Source: an uncultured Lachnospiraceae bacterium (lineage in GTDB: Bacteria > Bacillota > Clostridia > Lachnospirales > Lachnospiraceae). Taken from it: a stretch of 64,000 nt of DNA. A program made the position numbers and the translations under genes. The notes under the pieces were generated by a model, which made no database searches, had not been told where the DNA came from, and was given only the letters and a program-made list of their open reading frames with translations. The DNA is taken from positions 1 through 64,000 of the forward strand of contig CANRMF010000003.1 of assembly GCA_947631665.1 (NCBI GenBank). Reading direction: 5' to 3'. Below are positions 26,156 to 36,600 of this stretch, in pieces. Numbering within the stretch: the stretch's first letter is position 1; the number at the start of each line of letters is the position of its first letter.

Positions 26156-27073
26156 CTATAAAACAGAATTGATATCCTCAATCATGTCAAGCACCGCCTG
26201 CCGCGATGCGTCCGCATAATTTTCGCCGCCGAACTTCGCATATTTTTCCTGCTTGTATGCGCAGATAATTCCTCTTGAAGAATTGACGATTGCGCCGAGT
26301 CCGTCTTTGTTGAAATATGGTTTCAGTCCCTCTGCCGAACCGCCCTGCGCTCCATATCCCGGAACGAGAATATAACTCTTTGGCATGATTTCGCGAAGCA
26401 CCTTGCCCATTTCCGGATAAGTTGCGCCGACCACAGCGCCCACATAACTGTACTCCTCACCCATGTGCTCCCTGCTCCATTCATCGACCATTTTACCTAC
26501 CCATTCATAGAGCGGTTTTCCGTCCACCACCTTGTCCTGAAACTCTCCGCTCGACGGATTAGACGTCTTTACAAGTACAAAAATGCCCTTGTTTTCCTGT
26601 CTGCACACCTCGATAAACGGCTTGACGCCGTCGGAGCCGAGATACGGATTGACTGTGGCAAAGTCTTCATCAAACGCCGTAAGGGATTGACTGCCCACCT
26701 GAACCTTTCCGAGATGCGCCGTCGCATACGCTGCGGAAGTCGAACCGATGTCTCCCCGTTTTACATCGCCGATAACGACCAAATCTTTTTCTTTGCAATA
26801 TTGCACCGTCTTTTGAAATGCAATCAGCCCCGGAATTCCGAACTGCTCGTACATCGCAATCTGCGGCTTGACTGCCGGAATCAAATCATAAGTAGCGTCT
26901 ACAATCCCTTTATTAAACTGCCAGATTGCCTCTGCCGCTCCCTCAAGGGTTTCCCCATATTGCGCAAATGCTTTTTGTACAATATGCTCCGGAATATAAC
27001 TCATCATCGGATCTAATCCGACGACAACCGGCGCCTGTGTTTTTTTAATGTTTCTTACTAACTTGTTAATCAT
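26156..27073 (-). CDS. pyrF: orotidine 5'-phosphate decarboxylase (PyrF type 2)
   Basis: The 305-residue enzyme decarboxylates OMP to UMP. The catalytic stretch VIGDVKRGDIGST carries the Asp-Lys-Asp set, VVGLDPMMSYI lies at the N-terminus, and LVPGYGAQGG binds phosphate. The length and the 'DPMMSYIP' motif are typical of the longer type 2 subfamily. The start at 27073 overlaps pyrC by 8 bp. Confidence 0.96.
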   Translation of the reverse strand: MINKLVRNIKKTQAPVVVGLDPMMSYIPEHIVQKAFAQYGETLEGAAEAIWQFNKGIVDATYDLIPAVKPQIAMYEQFGIPGLIAFQKTVQYCKEKDLVVIGDVKRGDIGSTSAAYATAHLGKVQVGSQSLTAFDEDFATVNPYLGSDGVKPFIEVCRQENKGIFVLVKTSNPSSGEFQDKVVDGKPLYEWVGKMVDEWSREHMGEEYSYVGAVVGATYPEMGKVLREIMPKSYILVPGYGAQGGSAEGLKPYFNKDGLGAIVNSSRGIICAYKQEKYAKFGGENYADASRQAVLDMIEDINSVL

Positions 27074-28340
27074 GATAAACGACCTTTCCATTTAATATTG
27101 TATATTTTACCTTACCGGACACTTTCATTCCTGCAAACGGTGTATTTCTCCCTTTGGATTTGAAATTGTCCGGATTGATTTCATAAGTTTCGTCCGGATT
27201 GATAATGACAATATCGGCGACCGCTCCCTCATTGAGCGTCCCCTTAGGAATTCCCAGAACTTTTGCCGGATTATAGCTCATCTTTTCCGCCATCTGTATC
27301 CATGTCAGACGCCCCTTCTTTACCAGATTGGTAATCGTAAGCGCCACTGAGGTTTCAAGTCCGACGATGCCGAAAGGCGATTTTTCCATGCCGCCGGATT
27401 TTTCTTTCTGGCTGTGCGGTGCGTGGTCTGTGGAAATCACGTCCATCACGTCCTCCTGAAGTCCGCCGACTAACGTTTCCATATCCTCTCTTTTCCTCAG
27501 CGGAGGATTCATTTTAAAGTTTCCGTCATTTGCCGTAATATCTTCCGTACACAATGAGAAATGATGCGGACACACTTCAGCGGTCACTGCAATACCGTCT
27601 GCCTTTGCCTCTCTGACCATTGTCACGCTGTCCTTTGTGGAGCAGTGGCACAGATGAAGCTTTGCCCCTGTTTCCTTTGCCAGCAGAATATCCCTTGAAG
27701 CGATAATGTCTTCGACCGCATTGCTGATTCCCTTCAGTCCCATCTGTTCTGATTTTTCATCAAGGTTCATCACCCCGCCCTCGACGAGATTGATGTCCTC
27801 GCAATGCGCAAGCACCGGCAGTCCGAGTCTTGCGGCAGTCTTCATTGCCCTGCGGTAAACAGCGGAATTCATCACTGATTTTCCGTCCTCGCTGATGGCG
27901 CAGATACCGGCTTTTTTCATCGCCTCCATATCCGTTACCGTATTTCCTTCCATTCCAACGGTAACGGCGCCCACCGGCAGCACATTGGTAAGACCGGTCT
28001 GTTTTGCCTTCTCCACAATATAGGCAACCGTCTCAGGATTGTCGACAACCGGTTTTGTATTCGGCATACAGCACACTGTCGTAAATCCGCCTGCCGCTGC
28101 CGCCGCGCTTCCCGTTGCGATATCTTCTTTATGTGTCTGTCCGGGATCTCTGAAATGCACATGTAAATCAATCAGTCCCGGCATGACCAGACAGCCGGAG
28201 GCATCAATTACTTCGTCCGCCTCCTTTAAAATGTCGGTCTCTGTTTTGGTAATGCGTCCGTCTTCAATCAGAATATCCATTACCTTCTCCTGCTTTTTTG
28301 CAGGATTGACCACTTTTCCGTTTTTAATCAGTATTGTCAT
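27066..28340 (-). CDS. pyrC: dihydroorotase
   Basis: The 424-residue type I amidohydrolase cyclises carbamoyl aspartate. Metal-binding motifs are DLHVHFRDPG, the later His in VLAHCED, HLCHCST and the general-base STDHAPHSQKEK. GGAGGAAAAG sets the start at 28340 (MTILIKNGKV). It is the first gene of the pyr operon; its leader is only about 35 nt, too short for a PyrR attenuator. Confidence 0.97.
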   Translation of the reverse strand: MTILIKNGKVVNPAKKQEKVMDILIEDGRITKTETDILKEADEVIDASGCLVMPGLIDLHVHFRDPGQTHKEDIATGSAAAAAGGFTTVCCMPNTKPVVDNPETVAYIVEKAKQTGLTNVLPVGAVTVGMEGNTVTDMEAMKKAGICAISEDGKSVMNSAVYRRAMKTAARLGLPVLAHCEDINLVEGGVMNLDEKSEQMGLKGISNAVEDIIASRDILLAKETGAKLHLCHCSTKDSVTMVREAKADGIAVTAEVCPHHFSLCTEDITANDGNFKMNPPLRKREDMETLVGGLQEDVMDVISTDHAPHSQKEKSGGMEKSPFGIVGLETSVALTITNLVKKGRLTWIQMAEKMSYNPAKVLGIPKGTLNEGAVADIVIINPDETYEINPDNFKSKGRNTPFAGMKVSGKVKYTILNGKVVYHD

Positions 28341-28375
28341 CTTTTCCTCCAAAATGGCATAAAAACCCAATTAAA

Positions 28376-28404
28376 AGTATAACAAAAAACAGAGCCCCTT
28401 TCAA
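28376..28404 (-). promoter_or_regulatory. pyr operon promoter
   Basis: On the minus strand TTGAAA and TATACT are spaced exactly 17 bp. The -35 lies in the loop of the terminator of the upstream gene and the 3' arm falls in the spacer. Confidence 0.7.
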
Positions 28405-28424
28405 CAATGAAAGAAACTCTGTTT
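28387..28424 (-). terminator. terminator of the 28451 membrane gene
   Basis: On the minus strand AAACAGAG and CTCTGTTT pair around a 22-nt loop and are followed by TTTTG. It lies 27 bp after the stop of the 535-residue membrane protein and overlaps the pyrC promoter. Confidence 0.7.
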
Positions 28425-28450
28425 CCATTGTCCTTCTTCAGGACTTTCCT

Positions 28451-30058
28451 CTATTTTGTTTTCCATTGAATCGAAATCGTTTTCAACAGAAAGTGTAATC
28501 CATATGCCGCAAAAAATACAATCAGAATAAAGTATGTCAGAGAATACTGGCTCTTTGCCTCAAACAGCAGATGGTAAAAGAAGCCTCCGAGCAATGTCGT
28601 AATCAGCATAATCGCTTCCGGCCCGCACCGTTTCAATAACAGCGCAACCATCGCAACGCAGAACAAAACGAAAACAATCATGTGGTAAAGGTCGAAATAG
28701 GTGTATAACGCCTGTCCCCATGCTCCATTATATACTTTGTCCAGCCATGAATAACTTTCCACCTCCCCATAGTAATGCGTTTTTACCTGACTTACCCACA
28801 AACTCTCATAAGACGGTTCATTCCACTGTGATAATATCTTTTTGCCGAAAAATTCACATAAGTAAACTCCGTCACTCATAAATTTTTCTTTTCTGGCCTG
28901 AAGGTCTTTTTTTGCTTCCTCATCAGCAGCCTGTCCGTCTCCCGCATGGTCTACATACATTCTTTTCGCCATTCCATTATACCAGCCGGGCGCCATATAA
29001 GATTCATTCAGCCCCATATCCAATTGGAGTATCTGGCTCATTCCACTTCCTATCTCCGTATTACTCCGCGCTTCGTAACTCATAATGACGAGATTCAGTC
29101 CCAGAATGGAAACAATACAGAAGCCCGCCACAGAAATCAGATAAACCCACTTTTTTGTTTTTACAACATAGATTATCAGACCGATGGCAACGGCAATCAG
29201 CCAGATAAGATTGTTGTATTTTGCAATAATCGACAATGCCATCAGCAGTGCGGCGGGAATAAACCATAAATCCCGTTTTCTGTTTTCGCTCTGCATAAAA
29301 CAAATCACACAATAGCATGACCATATGGCGGCAGAAAAACCGATAATATTTCCATATGCAAAAGGCGTAAATAAAATCGGCTGAACACACGCCGCCAGCA
29401 GAAATGTCAAAATAACTACAACGCCTTTGCTATGAAATATTTTTTTTGCAATTTTCAACAGTCCTATATAAAGCATCGCCAATGCAAGCACGTTTATAAT
29501 CTGTATTGGAAGCGCCGTCTCGTAGCCCATAATTCGATAAACAATTTCACTGATCAGCACAAAGCCCAGTTGATACGGGAATAACCGGTAATAACTGAGA
29601 CCCCGCAGCGTCTCGTCATCGCTGGTGTAAAAAGAAGACCAGTCCCCTTTAATAGCGTCCACAGCGGTATCATAAATCGTTCCCGAATCTGCGGCGGGAA
29701 CACACTGTACTTTAATAATCCACACCATACCGACAACGATTGTGTAAACCGCGAGCGCAATCATAAGCTGTCTTTCGCTGATGCGCGCAAAAATATTCCT
29801 GTACCGGTACAAAAGAAAGGCCAGACCGAAAAAGCACAGCAGCATCAGAAGGTTGATAAAGACATTATCATTTTGATACAGAATAACCTCCAGTGAGAAA
29901 TTGTCCGGATCTATAACCGATGTTTGAAAAATACTTCCTATCGCTACAACGCCAAAAACAATCAACGCCATAATCGTCGCGCCATAGCAGCATATTTTTT
30001 CAAAGATATTTTGTTTTTGCAAAATTTCCCTGCTTTTTTTCACTTCAATTTTTATCAT
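28451..30058 (-). CDS. polytopic membrane protein, GT-C-like (copy 1)
   Basis: The 535-residue protein has about 11-12 transmembrane helices and an extracytoplasmic stretch around 'PAADSGTIYDTAVDAIKGDW' (after the third helix), where GT-C glycosyltransferases carry acidic catalytic residues. This layout suggests a lipid-linked sugar transferase of the envelope; the donor is unknown. A GtrB-like enzyme that could supply it lies 4 kb away. The next upstream gene encodes a second protein of exactly 535 residues, but the two are not obviously alike in sequence. Confidence 0.65.
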   Translation of the reverse strand: MIKIEVKKSREILQKQNIFEKICCYGATIMALIVFGVVAIGSIFQTSVIDPDNFSLEVILYQNDNVFINLLMLLCFFGLAFLLYRYRNIFARISERQLMIALAVYTIVVGMVWIIKVQCVPAADSGTIYDTAVDAIKGDWSSFYTSDDETLRGLSYYRLFPYQLGFVLISEIVYRIMGYETALPIQIINVLALAMLYIGLLKIAKKIFHSKGVVVILTFLLAACVQPILFTPFAYGNIIGFSAAIWSCYCVICFMQSENRKRDLWFIPAALLMALSIIAKYNNLIWLIAVAIGLIIYVVKTKKWVYLISVAGFCIVSILGLNLVIMSYEARSNTEIGSGMSQILQLDMGLNESYMAPGWYNGMAKRMYVDHAGDGQAADEEAKKDLQARKEKFMSDGVYLCEFFGKKILSQWNEPSYESLWVSQVKTHYYGEVESYSWLDKVYNGAWGQALYTYFDLYHMIVFVLFCVAMVALLLKRCGPEAIMLITTLLGGFFYHLLFEAKSQYSLTYFILIVFFAAYGLHFLLKTISIQWKTK

Positions 30059-30102
30059 CTATCCCTATTTCCTCTCGCAATTCTTAAAAATCCTCCGGCA
30101 GA

Positions 30103-31710
30103 TTAAAAGATGTTCTGATTATAAATTAAGATTGTATAATCCCCGTACTGTTTTGTATCCTCCGGTGGTTTTTCCGCTATAATTTTGCTGTAATATGAAC
30201 TGTATTCCGTACCTGTCAGTACGAGAAAATATTTTGCGTAGTTTTGGACGGTTCCATACCAGTTCTGATTGGACTGATAATATAGAGGACTGACTCCGCT
30301 GTCATCAAATTCGACGCTTCGGATAATCACTTTGGAATCAGACATCATTGTCACGACATTTGCATTCCAGAAAGTGGCGTACCCGTACTGAAGATTCTGC
30401 TGCTCTAAATACTCTGCCAGCCCCTCTAACCGCGCATTTTCATCAGACTGCTTTTTCACTGTCACCAACTGCGCTGAAGTAACGGCTAATATACATACCA
30501 GCGGAATGATAATCAGCAACGCCGGTCTTTTGACCTTTTCCGTTTCATAAATCCATTTTGCAAAAATCACGCAGCAAAGCGCCGAAGTCACAAGAATTGG
30601 CGACAGTCTCCAGTTTGCCGCATTCAGTTTTCCAAAAGTCCAGCCCACCAGAATAATGAGTGTCAGAAAATGATGCGCCAGTAAAACAATTTTATATTCC
30701 CTGTTTTCAAATCTGCGGTAAAACAAAAGCATTACAACAGGGACTATCATCAGAACAAGCGCGCAGATGATTTTTATTAAACTGATAATTCCCCCGCCGG
30801 AAAATAATATTAAATCCGTTGTCACGTCAACGCCGGTCAACGTCAGAAAATGCGGAAAGATACTTAAAAAGTTGTTCACCCAGTTTTCACTCTCCGAAAA
30901 TGAGGAAAACGCCTGCTCATATCCCGCTTCTACTCCTCCGGTAAACAGATTTGTCATCATTATTCCCAACACGCACGCCGCTGCCATCAACAGCATCACA
31001 AAAAATTTGGAATAATTGCTCTTTGCGCCGATTTTCGTTTTCATATCAAAAAACACATATGCGGCAACAGCCGCCAAAACAGGAATAACGCTCAGGGACA
31101 AAATCTGAAATCCATTGACTGCGCTGATAAAACAGAATACTGCCAGCAGCGCAAAACAGACATACTGTTTTCTTTTTGTACTTTCCTTTTCCACGCAGGC
31201 TGCTTCATACAGTTTCATACACCGGAGAGTTGACGCCAGCACAGCGGCCAACAGCAGCGCGCCCAGACTGTAATAAATAATATGTCCCCAGAAAATTTCC
31301 CTCAGTTTTTCACTGGATAACAGTACCGTTAAAATAACCGCAACCGCAAAAGAAGTCCAGTTCCCATGAAAGGACAACTGCCTGCACAGCCATATGACAG
31401 ATAACAAGAATAAAAGAAAGAAAATAATAATGCCGATAATCTGCGCTTTCATGCCGACTCCAAACAGAGCGACCAGCGGCCACATAATCAGATTTCCGCC
31501 CAAAGGCAGAATCCCCGCATAATGAAAGTCAGGGTTGACAAATCTTCCCGCGTCATAAGATGCCTGCGCCCACATGATAGAATCTGTACAGTCCGAATGG
31601 TAATAGCCCGGCTCGACAAAAATAATGACATACAGCGTTAAGAAAAAAGCAATTCCCCCAATGAGCATTGCAATAATCTCCCTGATTGTCTGATTCTTAA
31701 ATAAATTCAT
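30103..31710 (-). CDS. polytopic membrane protein, GT-C-like (copy 2)
   Basis: The 535-residue protein has about 11-12 helices and an early extracytoplasmic loop with 'YYHSDCTDSIMWAQASYDAG', whose Asp residues sit where GT-C enzymes keep their catalytic acid. The last 120 residues form a soluble domain. It lies 44 bp upstream of the other 535-residue protein and is likely cotranscribed. The function is inferred from topology only. Confidence 0.6.
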   Translation of the reverse strand: MNLFKNQTIREIIAMLIGGIAFFLTLYVIIFVEPGYYHSDCTDSIMWAQASYDAGRFVNPDFHYAGILPLGGNLIMWPLVALFGVGMKAQIIGIIIFFLLFLLSVIWLCRQLSFHGNWTSFAVAVILTVLLSSEKLREIFWGHIIYYSLGALLLAAVLASTLRCMKLYEAACVEKESTKRKQYVCFALLAVFCFISAVNGFQILSLSVIPVLAAVAAYVFFDMKTKIGAKSNYSKFFVMLLMAAACVLGIMMTNLFTGGVEAGYEQAFSSFSESENWVNNFLSIFPHFLTLTGVDVTTDLILFSGGGIISLIKIICALVLMIVPVVMLLFYRRFENREYKIVLLAHHFLTLIILVGWTFGKLNAANWRLSPILVTSALCCVIFAKWIYETEKVKRPALLIIIPLVCILAVTSAQLVTVKKQSDENARLEGLAEYLEQQNLQYGYATFWNANVVTMMSDSKVIIRSVEFDDSGVSPLYYQSNQNWYGTVQNYAKYFLVLTGTEYSSYYSKIIAEKPPEDTKQYGDYTILIYNQNIF

Positions 31711-31872
31711 TTTCTTATCCTCATTTCACAATAATCCGCATATAATAAAGCGGCCAATCCATACTGTTTTTATGTGAAAAGTATATCATAAATATATATT
31801 GTCAGCAATAGACGGCGCTTCTCCCCATAAATATTTTGATGCGCCCTCCCTGCAAATATTTTGAAAACTCTA

Positions 31873-31900
31873 TTGCAATATTCCCTGTTCATGTTATACT
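31873..31900 (+). promoter_or_regulatory. degV promoter
   Basis: TTGCAA and TATACT are separated by 16 bp, 42 bp before the DegV start codon. Confidence 0.6.
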
Positions 31901-31905
31901 TAATG

Positions 31906-31920
31906 TAGTATCAGATACTA
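31906..31920 (+). promoter_or_regulatory. perfect dyad at the degV transcription start
   Basis: TAGTATC-A-GATACTA is a perfect 7+1+7 palindrome that covers the expected +1 position, a typical place for a repressor operator. Confidence 0.6.
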
Positions 31921-31941
31921 TGTAAAGGGGTTTTTATAATA

Positions 31942-32826
31942 ATGTTTAAAATAATGAGTGATAGCGCCTGTGATTTATCGCAGAAATATATCAAAAATCA
32001 TGATATTGAAATCATTCCCATCTCTGTTTCATTTGATGGGGAGACATTTATGAAAGATACACTTGAAATTTCCAGAAAGGACTTTTATCAGCGTCTTGTA
32101 GACGATCCGAAGCTGTTTCCAAAGACAACGCTCCCTTCTGTCGAATTATTTGCCGACGCTTTCCGGAAATACGTAAAAGACGGAATTCCCGTTATCTGTT
32201 TTACGATTTCCCTGCACCTCAGCGGCTCTTATAATTCTGCCATGAATGCAAAAAGTCTGGTGGAGGAGGAATATCCGGAAGCGGACATCACCGTACTGGA
32301 TTCCCAGCAGAACACCGTCACGCAGGCGTTGATTATTGATCAGGTCGTCCGCATGAAGGACGCCGGACTTTCCATAAAAGATGTACTGAAAAAAATGGAC
32401 GCTCTGATGAAATCCGCCCGAATTATTTTTACGGTCGGTTCTCTCGACTATCTGCAGATTGGCGGCAGGATTGGCAAACTCGCTAAATTTACTTCAGGAA
32501 AACTTGGAGTAAAACCGATTATCATTATGAAAGACGGCGATATCGGTTTTGGCGGTCTGGGAAGGAACCGGAATAAAATCAAAAATTCACTGATTGACAT
32601 CGCCGGAAAATATCTGAATGAACATGGAAAAGAAAATTTCATTGTTTCCGTCGGATACGGATACGACGCTTCCGAAGGCGTTTCTTTTATGAATTCTATC
32701 GAAGAAAAATTAGATATCCGGCTCAATACCGATACCAACGTGGAAATCGGAGTAGTTTCCTGCACCCATACCGGCCCATACGCTTTGGGGATTGGTATGA
32801 TACAGAAATATGAAACGATTGCATAA
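31942..32826 (+). CDS. DegV family fatty-acid-binding protein
   Basis: The 294-residue protein has the two-domain DegV layout: MSDSACDLS at the N-terminus, 'TTLPSVELFADAFRK', 'CFTISLHLSGSYNSA' (lipid head-group site) and 'LQIGGRIGKLAK' after the middle. Family members bind a fatty acid and, as FakB proteins, present it to the FakA kinase; no fakA is in this window. It has its own promoter and terminator. AAAGGGG lies upstream of the ATG. Confidence 0.93.
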   Translation: MFKIMSDSACDLSQKYIKNHDIEIIPISVSFDGETFMKDTLEISRKDFYQRLVDDPKLFPKTTLPSVELFADAFRKYVKDGIPVICFTISLHLSGSYNSAMNAKSLVEEEYPEADITVLDSQQNTVTQALIIDQVVRMKDAGLSIKDVLKKMDALMKSARIIFTVGSLDYLQIGGRIGKLAKFTSGKLGVKPIIIMKDGDIGFGGLGRNRNKIKNSLIDIAGKYLNEHGKENFIVSVGYGYDASEGVSFMNSIEEKLDIRLNTDTNVEIGVVSCTHTGPYALGIGMIQKYETIA

Positions 32827-32851
32827 AATCTCAATAATCACTTCTCTAATA

Positions 32852-32935
32852 AAAAATGCTTCTCTCCGCGACTGATCATGATAAGTTTACGCCCTTATCT
32901 GTCCGGAAAGAAGCATTTTCCTCTTTTTATTTTTA
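32852..32935 (+). terminator. degV terminator
   Basis: AAAAATGCTTCTCTCC pairs with GGAAAGAAGCATTTT (bulged) across a loop that may hold an inner stem, followed by CCTCTTTTTATTTTT. It also faces the 3' end of the DUF308 gene. Confidence 0.7.
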
Positions 32936-32971
32936 TTTTTCTTTTTTGTTTTTCCTTTTTGCTTTTCTTTT

Positions 32972-33580
32972 TTATTTTTCGCTTTCCGTATCCGCCGGCT
33001 GCGCGAGCGTCTTTTTATATCTGTTCACTGCCGGCGTCACTGCGATGGTATAAATCAAATCAATCAGACCTGCCGCCGCAAAGATAATGCCAAGAACCGC
33101 AATCCCCCGCTCGCCTACCTGACTGTAACCGCCGTTGTCTCCGACATTTTTCGGCATCTGAAGCACCAGTATCCCCAATATCAGGCAGAGAACCGCAACG
33201 ACCAGCAGAGGAATCCATCTGCCCTCCATCTTTCTGAGGAAATATGCGCTTTCTCCTTTGATCAGAGCGCTCACAATAATTAAAATCGCAATGGCATAAA
33301 TTAAGAAGGTCTGAATCATGTGATTTTCAACAACAATCGCAATCGCCGCCGCAATCAGGACGATTGCCACCACAATTTTATATTTGTAGTGTCCGCCCGT
33401 TTCATCATTCTTTTTAAGTTCATAGAGATACCGGACTGCGAGTACCAGTAAAATTGCTGCAAGGGCGTATCCCACAAAACTGATTACCTTCAGTGGAAAA
33501 CGGTACATCAGAAGCCCCATCACAATCGCAATCAGTGAAAATACCAGCATCGATATGTTTGATTGTCTGATTCGGTTCAT
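32972..33580 (-). CDS. DUF308/HdeD-type membrane protein
   Basis: The 202-residue protein has six hydrophobic helices in pairs (ISMLVFSLIAIVMGLLM, ISFVGYALAAILLVLAV, and so on) as in DUF308 proteins, whose best-known member is E. coli HdeD. The C-terminal end is a short charged tail. GGGAGC sets the start at 33580; the ORF track adds 10 codons. It follows purL by 32 bp and is probably cotranscribed with it. Confidence 0.8.
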   Translation of the reverse strand: MNRIRQSNISMLVFSLIAIVMGLLMYRFPLKVISFVGYALAAILLVLAVRYLYELKKNDETGGHYKYKIVVAIVLIAAAIAIVVENHMIQTFLIYAIAILIIVSALIKGESAYFLRKMEGRWIPLLVVAVLCLILGILVLQMPKNVGDNGGYSQVGERGIAVLGIIFAAAGLIDLIYTIAVTPAVNRYKKTLAQPADTESEK

Positions 33581-33612
33581 AATTCTGCTCCCTTCAATGG
33601 TAAAAACCATGC

Positions 33613-36600
33613 TTATTTGAAATATTCAACACCGGACTCAAATACCTGTAAATCCTGCTCTCCATAAATATTTTTTGCAACGGAGGAGCCTTTTCTTTCA
33701 ATATGAGCCATCTTACCAAAACATCTGCCGTCCGGACTGGTAATGCCCTCAATCGCCGCGTAGGAACCGTTGACATTCCATTCCTCGTCCATCGTCGGCT
33801 CGCCATTCCGGTTGACATACTGTGTGGCAACCTGTCCGTTTTCAAAAAGCTGCTTAATTGTTTCTTCCGGAGCAACAAATCTGCCCTCTCCATGGGACGC
33901 AGGATTGACATAAACGCCACCCAGAGCCGCCTTCTGAAGCCATGGGGATTTGTTGGAAACTACCTTTGTATAAACCATCTTAGATACATGACGGTTGATT
34001 GTATTGTAAGTCAGCGTCGGAGAAGAAACATTCTGTCCTGTAATCTGTCCATTCGGCACTAAGCCCAGTTTGATTAACGCCTGAAATCCGTTACAGATAC
34101 CGAGCGCAAGCCCGTCCCTCTCATTCAGCAGTTTATGAACTGCTTCTTCAATTTTTGCGTTCCGGAAAGCCGTTGCAAAGAATTTTGCAGAACCGTCCGG
34201 TTCGTCGCCGGCGCTGAAGCCACCCGGAAACATAATAATCTGCGCCTGTGCAATCGCTTTTTCAAAGATATCAACGGAATCCCTGATATCCTCCGGCGTC
34301 AGGTTCTTAAATACCTTTGTAATAACATTAGCGCCTGCCTTTTCAAATGCCTTTGCGCTGTCGTATTCACAGTTTGTGCCCGGAAATACCGGAATAAATA
34401 CCGTCGGTACGGCCACTTTATTTTTGCAGACATACACGCTGCCTTTGTCATATACCGGAGTATCTAAAATGTCCGTATTTCCATGACTTCTTGTAGGGAA
34501 TACTTTTTCGAGCGGCTTCTGCCATGCTTTCAGCGCATCGTCCATTGCAATCACATCATATCCGTACTCAAAAGTCTCCCTGTCGTTCGTTTCACCAAGC
34601 AGTACATAACTGGCGGTAATATCGTCCAGACGTTCTGCCGGTACTTCTGCCACAATATCGCCGAAAGCCGGCGCAAATAAATCAGCACCCGGTATGCTTC
34701 CGCTCAGGCTGACGCCAATCCGGTTTCCAAACGCCATTTTGCTGACTGCCGGAATCACGCCTTTTCCGTCAACTGCATATGCGGAAATAATCACGCCCTC
34801 CTGAATCATTTGATGGATTGCGTCATACAGTTTCATAATCTCACCGTAAACCGGCTTGTCATACGAATCCCTGCTGATTTCAAACTGAACAATCTTATTT
34901 CCTGCGGCTTTCAGCTCCGGTGTAATAATATCTTGTTCCTTTGCAACGTCCACAGCAAAAGAAACGAGTGTCGGCGGTACATCAATATCATTAAAAGTAC
35001 CGGACATACTGTCCTTTCCGCCAATTGACGGAAGCCCAAAGCCCATCTGTGCGTCAAACGCTCCGAGAAGCGCTGCAAACGGCTGGCTCCAACGGCGCGG
35101 ATTTTCGGTCATTCTCCGGAAATATTCCTGATATGTCATACGGATCTTTTTGTAATCACCGCCGGCGGCAACGACCTTTGCAATCGAATCTACAACCGCA
35201 TACATCGCGCCATGATACGGGCTCCAACTGGATAAATACGGATCAAATCCATAACTCATCATCGTTACGGTATCGCATTTTCCTTTCAGCACCGGAAGTT
35301 TTGCCACCATCGTCTGTGTCTCTGTCATCTGGTACTTTCCGCCATGCGGCATAAATACCGATCCCGCTCCGATAGAACCGTCAAATTTTTCAACAAGACC
35401 TTTCTGCGAGCAGACATTTAAGTCGCCAAGCGTTTCAAGCCAGCGTTCCCTGACGTTTTGCACCTCCGGCTTTTGAAAGAAGTTTTTATTTTCGTCCGGC
35501 ATATCCACTTCGACAGCCGTTTCCTGATGCGCGCCGTTTGTATCCAGAAATGCTCTGGAAATATTGACGATTTCCTTTCCTCTCCACTCCAGTACCAGTC
35601 TCGGCTCCTCTGTCACTTCTGCCACGACGGTTGCTTCGAGGTTTTCTTCATTCGCATAGTTTAAAAACTGTTCCACATCGGACGGATCAACGACGACTGC
35701 CATTCTCTCCTGTGATTCGGAAATTGCAATTTCCGTTCCGTCCAGTCCGGCATATTTTTTCGGTACTTTATCAAGATTGACATGCAGCCCGTCCGCCAGT
35801 TCGCCGATTGCCACAGATACGCCACCTGCGCCAAAGTCGTTACACTTTTTAATCATATGGCTGACTTCCTCGCGTCTGAACAATCTCTGCAATTTGCGCT
35901 CTGTCGGCGCATTTCCCTTTTGAACCTCTGCGCCGCACGTTTCAATGGATTCTTCGGTATGAATTTTGGAGGAACCGGTTGCACCTCCACAGCCGTCCCG
36001 TCCGGTTCTGCCGCCTAACAACACAATAATATCTCCCGGATCAGACGTAAGCCTCTGTACTGCGCGGCGTGGTGCAGCGCCCATGACTGCGCCGATTTCC
36101 ATTCGCTTTGCGACGTAATCGGAATGATAAATTTCTTTTACCAGTCCTGTTGCAAGTCCAATCTGATTTCCGTAAGAGCTGTATCCGTCGGCAGCTCCCC
36201 GAACCAGTTTTTTCTGCGGGAGTTTGCCCGGCAGCGTTTCGCTCATGGATTTTGTAGGATCTGCCGCGCCTGTAACACGCATTGCCTGATATACATAAGT
36301 ACGTCCGGACAACGGATCCCTGATAGCACCTCCAAGACATGTGGCTGCGCCACCGAACGGTTCAATTTCTGTCGGGTGGTTATGCGTTTCGTTTTTGAAA
36401 TTGACCAGCCACTCCTCAGTTTCTCCGTCTACTTCGACCGGAACGACAATACTGCAGGCGTTAATCTCATCAGACTTTTCCTGATCGTCCAGTTTTCCTT
36501 CTTTTTTCAATTTGCGCATTGCCATCAGCGCCAAGTCCATCAGGCAGACAAATTTATCTTTTCTGTCCCCGAAAACGTCTTTCCGGGTTTCTAAATAATC

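Noticed and set aside
28340-28376. PyrR attenuator before pyrC
   Set aside because: The leader between the predicted start site and the start codon is only about 35 nt, too short for the anti-antiterminator structure.
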